This document shows positions 58,792-64,000 of a stretch of DNA of 64,000 nucleotides, piece after piece. A model generated the notes under the pieces. The model was not told the DNA's origin. It saw only the letters and a program-made list of their open reading frames with translations, and ran no database searches. Origin of the DNA: Plasmopara viticola (lineage: Eukaryota > Oomycota > Peronosporomycetes > Peronosporales > Peronosporaceae); NCBI GenBank assembly GCA_001695595.3, contig MBPM02000023.1, forward strand, positions 124,001-188,000, given 5' to 3'. The translations under genes and the position numbers were made by a program. How positions within the stretch are numbered: the stretch's first letter is position 1; the number at the start of each line of letters is the position of its first letter.

Positions 58792-59747
58792 ATGTATACG
58801 TACTTGGATCAACATGATTGGCAACCCCGCGACGCGGCTGCGAGACATATTCAGGTAGATTTGCAAGCAAAGGGACGGCCTGTGGCAGTCTTGACTGACA
58901 CGCGCATCTGTAGCGCGTCTTCCGCGGCTACCGTGCTCGGTGGCGCGTTGTGCATCGAGTACGTGCCGATATGAATCGGTTAGTCGCTGATATTCAGCGT
59001 CAACTGAACGGCGACTGGCCGCTGCTTGGACCAACATCGGCAAAAGTCTCGTCCTGGTCGTTAGATTGGGGCCCTGACGCCAGGCTGCGGCTGCCGCGCA
59101 TGGAGGACTTGCTCTTTGGCGTCCCCGTGCATTTTCCGTTGATCGATTCTAACGATGAACGCCAAGATGGCATCAACTGCAGCGTTGCGGCTGCTGCAAG
59201 CAATGATGAGCTCGCTTCTAGTCCGGAGAGCTCGCTGAAGACGATGGGTGATTCACCATCGCCGGACAAGGTTGAGTCACCTGCATCTGATTCTAGCAGC
59301 GAGACGGAGGAGATCTGTCTACCCCCCGACGATATTTTAATTAATGACGCACAAGCTTTGCAAAGTTCCAAGCACAGTTTGAATACCAGTTCACAAGACT
59401 CGCCCGACGATACTGCGCTATTAGTAGAAACACCGGTGAGCGATAGAGTACAGCAACCCGAGTGTCAATTCAGCAGCACGTTAAAACACGACAACGATAA
59501 CAATGGCCGACTGGCGAGTGTGAATGACATTATTACGGCGCACTCGCGAGCTGAAATTGTACTGGAGCTTGAGTGGGCTCATCAAGCACTTCGCGACCGA
59601 CAAAAAGTAACGTATCACGTTTTAAGTTGCCAAAAGCTTATCACACAGCATCAATTCTATCGCTTATTTATCATGTTGCTATGCATGCAGTATTTACGAT
59701 CTCTGAGGCGTGTCGAACAAGGCACGACTGCACATGAAGCAGGCTGA
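58792..59747 (+). CDS. IQ-motif protein, otherwise unrecognised
   Basis: Exon 1 is 58792-58854 and exon 2 starts at 58914 after a 59-nt GT-AG intron (phase 0). The junction creates a complete IQ motif, I20-Q21-x3-R25-G26-x3-R30, within ARHIQRVFRGYRARW. IQ motifs bind calmodulin or related EF-hand proteins. The middle is acidic and Ser-rich (residues ~90-200), probably disordered. The C-terminus is helical (EIVLELEWAHQALRDRQK). A likely second intron, 59607-59690 (84 nt, GT-AG, phase 0), would remove a hydrophobic stretch and join RDRQK to YLRSLRRVEQ, giving 270 aa. Retained, it stays open and gives 298 aa. It is divergent from PFKFB and convergent with RPL6, whose stop lies 98 bp away. Relatives with this architecture are not recognised. 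Confidence 0.7.
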
Positions 59748-59845
59748 TACGACTCCACTTCTGCTCTATTTACACGTCATGACACCTACTATCTACAGGC
59801 CACTTGACGTCAGCAATTCTAAAGGAACCCGAACGTACGACGACC

Positions 59846-60830
59846 TCAAAAGCGCATATCGTGGACACGATCATTCTTCGTCAGTGTGAACTTGGCGTTT
59901 AGATACGCGCGCAAGTACGGCTCGTTCGCAAGCTTTTTCATAAGCAGAGCGTCCACCGCCTTTTGGTCGTTTTTGCGCTGGTCCGATATTAGAGGCGAGT
60001 TCTGCAACACGGCATTATTGTCAGCTATCCAGGAAGAGTGACGTTTGCGATCCAAGGCGCACTTTAAAAAACCAGGTTTTGATTTTTGTATAAATATGCA
60101 TACCGAAGTTTGCTGCGCTTTGAAAAATTGTTGCTCCCTGCTGCTTTTCTTGGTCGATTTTTCCTTGGTAAAGTATTTGTCATCGATGTTTGGCAACTTT
60201 ACGTCCGACAAATCAATTCGGGTCGATGTAGCAATGACAAATGCTTGGTTCACACGACGTAGCGGTACACCGTTTACCTTGTACGGGCCTACAATTTACA
60301 AAAAGCAAACCAACGTGTCAGCATTATAACAGCGGTCTTCCGCTTTTCTGTGCCCGGCAAAAAAATTTGCATACAAGACACTTGTCATGCTATCAATCAA
60401 GAAAACTTAAAGATGAGCGGAGGGTTGCTGATCTATCACGTGGTTTGAAGCAATTCCTTTTAATGACTGCAGCTTTACCATTGATCAGTAGCGTGCCTGA
60501 CGGTAGCTGCTTGAGGAACACTACGCGCTTGCCGCGAAAGCGCCCGGAAAGCAGGATGAGAATAGTACCAGGCGTGATCGACTTCCGTAGCTTGGCAGTT
60601 TTCACACTGTTGCGCTTCGTCTTGGCCGACGGCAGTGGCTTTGGGATGTAGTCGGTAGGGTACCACGAGCGCGCGGTTCGCGTCGGGAGAACTTGGGTGT
60701 GGACTTTGCCACTTGCTGCGCTGTGGGCAAACACACGGCCATTAGTCTTGGCCAAACTGTTGGCGGAAATGGCGTTGATGCCTCGAGCCAGCTCAAAATT
60801 GGTGCGTTTCTTGAATATAGTGGCAGTCAT
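59846..60830 (-). CDS. RPL6: 60S ribosomal protein L6 (eL6)
   Basis: Large-subunit cytosolic ribosomal protein. Three exons: 60830-60479, 60288-60104 and 60001-59846, with introns of 190 and 102 nt, GT-AG and phase-consistent, giving 230 aa. Family landmarks are [36 protein letters not shown], then across the first intron [29 protein letters not shown] and, in the last exon, [16 protein letters not shown] with [11 protein letters not shown]. The N-terminal half is basic, as usual. The 190-nt intron is the longest in the window's intact genes. First introns of ribosomal protein genes are often long and regulatory, but no specific element was recognised. A CCAAT sequence lies about 45-50 bp upstream of the ATG on the gene strand (GACCAATTTT). 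Confidence 0.93.
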
Positions 60831-61127
60831 GTGAACGTGGCATTCAGAAGAAAAGATTATCTGTAAAATTGGTCAATACTGTTGAGTTTATACTCACATG
60901 TTAGACGGTCTAACATGTCTAACTTAGACCCGCTCTTCATGAAATATTGGTCAACAAGAAAAAAATCGAAGCTGACAGGCATACATTTTTAGGCCGACTG
61001 GTATAAAAGGATCGAAAGTGAATCCTACTAAAAAGAAAATAGTACCAAGGAGCTTCATACTACGCACCCCACTCTAAGACTGGTCCAAATGGCACATACA
61101 TTTCAGCAAGAAGATTTATGCAGATAA
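60831..61127. other. Short intergenic spacer between RPL6 promoter and effector 3' end
   Basis: AT-rich spacer of 297 bp that holds the RPL6 upstream region. No gene was seen. A short inverted pair (ACATGTTAGA near 60898 and TCTAACATGT near 60909) could form a hairpin. Confidence 0.5.
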
Positions 61128-61982
61128 TTAAAGCTCGACAGGGTGAAGTACGGCGAAAGCTCTAGCGTACTCTTCACAAGCCTCGGTAAAGAACTTGTTC
61201 AACTCGTTGACGGAATTGCCCCGAAGCATATTTTCAACGGCGCTAGAACTGATTCCTTGTTTCCACCACATTTCCATCAGACCCTCTCGTAGTCCCTCAG
61301 CGACAGCTTGTTTAGCCGCGACATTGCTGTCATTGAGCTCGATGATATGCTGTATCAAATCGTCTTGCTTCATAGCCTTCAATTTTAAAATCGCTTCGAC
61401 TCCAAAATGGTCGTCGAATTTTCTGCGTTGGCCGGTTAAAAAGCAAGCTTTGACATACTCAGGCAACTGGGTGACCTCGAGCTCGTTCGTATCACGTAGC
61501 AATACATTGAGCATTTCCTCTGGATATTTCATCTTACTCAGGGGGGAAGAAGCATCTGTGGCGAGCCAAAACTTAAAGTGACCAATGTATTTGGGTGTGA
61601 CGCCATTTCCTTTTACCCATTCAGACCCCGATAGATTCTCACGGAGATTCAATGTCACCTTTGGCTCCGACACCTCCGCCGGTTTTGTTGATTTTTTAAA
61701 CGAAAATAGTTTCATGATGGCGTTCCACAGTTTTTTTATGTAGCGACTGATGCGGCCATCAAAAAAAATTCTCTCTTCGACTTTGGTGTCCTGTTTTGCA
61801 ATATTCCCAGCCGTCAGAACTCGATCTGCTCCGTTTTCACGCAGATCCTGCGTTGAGGAACGACCAAGCTGATCACTTTCAATTACTGAATTCGACTTGG
61901 TGCCCACTGATGAGCTTGCGAACACGCTTGCGAACAGTGAGACGGCAGCGAGCACTACAACAAGTTCGCATCGGAGATGCAT
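61128..61982 (-). CDS. Secreted RXLR/EER-type effector candidate
   Basis: Single exon, 284 aa, ATG start. Residues 1-23 form a clear signal peptide (LVVVLAAVSLFASVFA). The following region has the effector layout: a QDLR tetrapeptide at 45-48, an RVLT tetrapeptide at 54-57 and EER at 69-71. Neither tetrapeptide is a canonical RXLR. QXLR variants are known from downy mildews, and RVLT differs at the last position. The C-terminal ~200 residues are helical, with W/Y-bearing segments (FKFWLA, then LMEMWWKQGISSSAVENML) resembling WY-domain repeats. Such proteins are secreted and enter plant cells to modulate immunity. This function is inferred from layout. The gene sits at the edge of the gene island next to repeat-rich DNA. 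Host target and activity cannot be seen from sequence. Confidence 0.75.
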   Translation of the reverse strand: MHLRCELVVVLAAVSLFASVFASSSVGTKSNSVIESDQLGRSSTQDLRENGADRVLTAGNIAKQDTKVEERIFFDGRISRYIKKLWNAIMKLFSFKKSTKPAEVSEPKVTLNLRENLSGSEWVKGNGVTPKYIGHFKFWLATDASSPLSKMKYPEEMLNVLLRDTNELEVTQLPEYVKACFLTGQRRKFDDHFGVEAILKLKAMKQDDLIQHIIELNDSNVAAKQAVAEGLREGLMEMWWKQGISSSAVENMLRGNSVNELNKFFTEACEEYARAFAVLHPVEL

Positions 61983-63462
61983 GGATTTCGGAAAGACGAG
62001 CTAACCTTTGGCGCAATAAAAAGAAAGTCAACAGATCGACTCTTTGCCAGATCTTTGAAAGTGAGGCCAATAAAGCTAACGAAGCATAGAAGATGGTCTG
62101 GGCACCACTCATATGTGCGTGTTTTGACATTTCCTAATAATATTACCATATCATTAAGGACACAATTTTGCAAATCGACATCCGTAGAATGTCGCTTACC
62201 GATGAGAGTCAGCCCTAAATAAAGATGCTGGTATTTGCTGACACATTTAGCTTGGAAAGGTGCTGGTTGAAGGCATCAGATTGTACCTTACAGAAAAAAG
62301 CTATACAGCTCGCATACAACTCTGGCTTTGATCGACAGAAATAATACACATATCAGTATGCCCTTTATTATAGTCTGGACAAGTAATGAACTTTGTAGTT
62401 GCAATGAAGCGCAAACTACTTAAACAATAAATCTTTTGAATTTCAAAGGTCCTTCAGTTTCGAGGAAAAAAAGAGCCAGACCGAATCAGATGGATAGATA
62501 CAGTATTAATAGTTGTTCTAAGTCGGACATTAGGAAGTGAAATACCTGTGCATAAGTTATGTGATGTGTAGTGAGGAGCTAACAGAAAATCAGTGAATAA
62601 TCAAACGACCACATATCATTGAAAATCACCGAATATTTTTTTACCTTGTTGGATGACCTAATTGAAGTTTAGCTCAAATGTTTAAGTGTAAGAGTTATTG
62701 AAGTAAGACCAAATTTTAGGTCTTGCGCAAGTAGTTAGATTCTGAGCTGGTACACGTTTTGGTTCTACGTCCAAACCGAGTTGCATCCACGCTTTCTAAA
62801 AAAAATTGCTAGTGCAGCCTCGCTGCACTTGGTCGCACTTGTAGTCAATCTAGCTTGGACTGGTTATATGTACGGATAGAGCAGTATGTCCGGTTGCCTA
62901 ACGGCATACAAGACGGAACGATAGGCTGACAGTATTGCTTGGCCACTTTAAGGCTTAACTTTTGGTTGCACAATGACCTTAAATAGCTCCATAAGTTTGG
63001 AAACGAGCCCCTTAAGCAAATGACAAAAAAATCTTTTGCGTCGATCATGCCGACACCTAAGGCGTATGCTCCGCCAATAGAAGCCATGTGAAGATCTCCA
63101 AGTGGTAGCTAGGAAAAGATAGGTCAGAGAAGTCGACAATTTTCCTAACGCGGACGAATAGCATAAACTGGATTTGCTTGATTTAAAGCTCGGTGGGAGA
63201 GCACGAAGATGGGCACCAAAGTACATAACTCGGTACCATTTACTTGAGATGAGTTACGGCATCAGCCGATACAAGATTTTCAAGGCTTAATTTACGAGCC
63301 GTGAGAAGACACGCTACCTTGCAAATCGTCAAATTTAAGAAAAAAGTGGTGGGCTTTGTTTAGTAGTTACGAGCTCCGCGGGATCAAATGCCGGTAGCTT
63401 TCTTTTAGAGAAGGTGGCATTAAAAGTCTTTATGGATGGACAAGACACCGATTTATGTTTTG
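61983..63462. other. Gene-poor region, nothing firm
   Basis: The first part includes the effector's upstream region. Open frames up to about 97 codons have no motif. Several frames on both strands overlap without a clear winner. No intact gene or RNA gene was seen. Confidence 0.45.
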
Positions 63463-63554
63463 CATCTTTGAGGGGGCGTGATTGTTGTTGGTGCATAACA
63501 TTATCGCGTCTTCGAGGGGGCGTGATTGTTGTTGTTATATTACGTTATCGCGTT
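63463..63554 (+). repeat. Tandem pair with purine-rich tract followed by TGATTGTTGTTG
   Basis: Two direct units, 63463-63509 and 63510-63554, share AGGGGGCGTGATTGTTGTTG and end in TTATCGCGT. A third, weaker match (GCGGGGCGTGATTGTAGTAAC) starts near 63792. A purine-rich tract next to a TG dinucleotide is what a retroelement polypurine tract/3' LTR border looks like, so these may be nested LTR borders. This is inference. Confidence 0.55.
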
Positions 63555-64000
63555 GCCAAGTCATGCGTCGGGTCTCGTTCGACAGGCAGTGCAGCCAGCA
63601 CCGAGGTCGTGAGGGTCTTCTATTGTTTTGTTTAGCTCTGACTTGGTAAGAATCCAGGTGGTGCCCTGGTGCTGGAGACCGTCGCGTCGAGGGTGACTCG
63701 TTAGAGACCTACAGATGCCCGAGAGCATCTGCCCGAAGCGCGCGAGCATTTAGCCCCCACGCTTGGAAGGAGGGCGTCACCCCTTCGAAGCGGGGCGTGA
63801 TTGTAGTAACAAATGCCAGATTTGAGCTTTTGCAGTACGCGTAGGAGGAGGTATACAAAGACAGGGCCTATCGGATGGTCCGGTCCTCATATATTCTGGC
63901 TGATAGATGTAATGTAGGTGTTTAAGCTGCAGGTCAATATTTGGGCATCCGCTAGTGCTTCGATTGTGATGTTATCTGCTATTTGCGGCCCGGTGTCAGA
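63555..64000. other. GC-richer repeat-like end of window
   Basis: Contains a short hairpin (AGATGC-CCGAGA-GCATCT near 63713-63730) and the third copy of the GGGGCGTGATTG motif. It may be LTR or other transposon sequence running out of the window. No coding frame was recognised. Confidence 0.4.

Noticed and set aside
1..64000. CRISPR arrays, bacterial operons or prophage
   Set aside because: The window is clearly eukaryotic (spliceosomal introns, cytosolic ribosomal protein, ESCRT), and no regular short direct repeats with spacers were seen.

Overview
The window is nuclear DNA of an oomycete, most likely a plant-pathogenic downy mildew or Phytophthora relative. Host genes have short GT-AG introns (mostly 46-102 nt) and encode proteins with oomycete-style architectures: a PX-PH phospholipase D, a multi-PH protein and a 6-phosphofructo-2-kinase. 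There is also a secreted RXLR/EER-type effector with WY-like segments, and the intergenic DNA is AT-rich and full of decayed Ty3/gypsy, SINE-like and pseudogene sequence. Gene models below were spliced by hand from reading frame, GT-AG sites and protein-family agreement. No alignment could be run.

Layout: 1-7480 has no convincing gene. 7.5-12.2 kb holds VPS36 (+), a doubtful small ORF (-) and a GT90/CAP10 glycosyltransferase with an arginine/aspartate-rich tail (-). 12.3-20.5 kb is gene-poor, with SINE-like repeats, gypsy RNase H debris and decayed coding fragments. 20.5-25 kb holds PP2A scaffold subunit A and a triple-PH protein, both on the minus strand. 26.4-32.5 kb is one decayed Ty3/gypsy element on the minus strand with two diverged LTRs. 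34.3-35.4 kb is a broken multi-exon gene, followed by an intact phospholipase D (36.1-39.5 kb). 39.5-45 kb is debris with an IMP dehydrogenase pseudogene, followed by a five-exon RING-H2 ubiquitin ligase (45.06-46.18 kb). 46.2-56.9 kb has no intact gene but several tandem repeats. 56.9-60.8 kb is a compact island: PFKFB (-) and an IQ-motif protein (+) share a 125-bp divergent promoter, and RPL6 (-) converges on the IQ gene with a 98-bp gap. The effector (-) follows at 61.1-62 kb, and the rest is repeat-rich.

The intact genes are mostly conserved housekeeping functions: endosomal sorting (VPS36), phosphatase scaffolding (PP2A-A), ribosome (RPL6), ubiquitination (RING), phospholipid signalling (PLD, PH protein) and control of glycolysis (PFKFB). 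They form short islands in repeat-rich DNA, with the effector at an island edge, as in the two-speed organisation known from oomycete plant pathogens. The most notable observation is that the bisphosphatase half of the PFKFB protein has lost both catalytic histidines while the kinase half looks intact.
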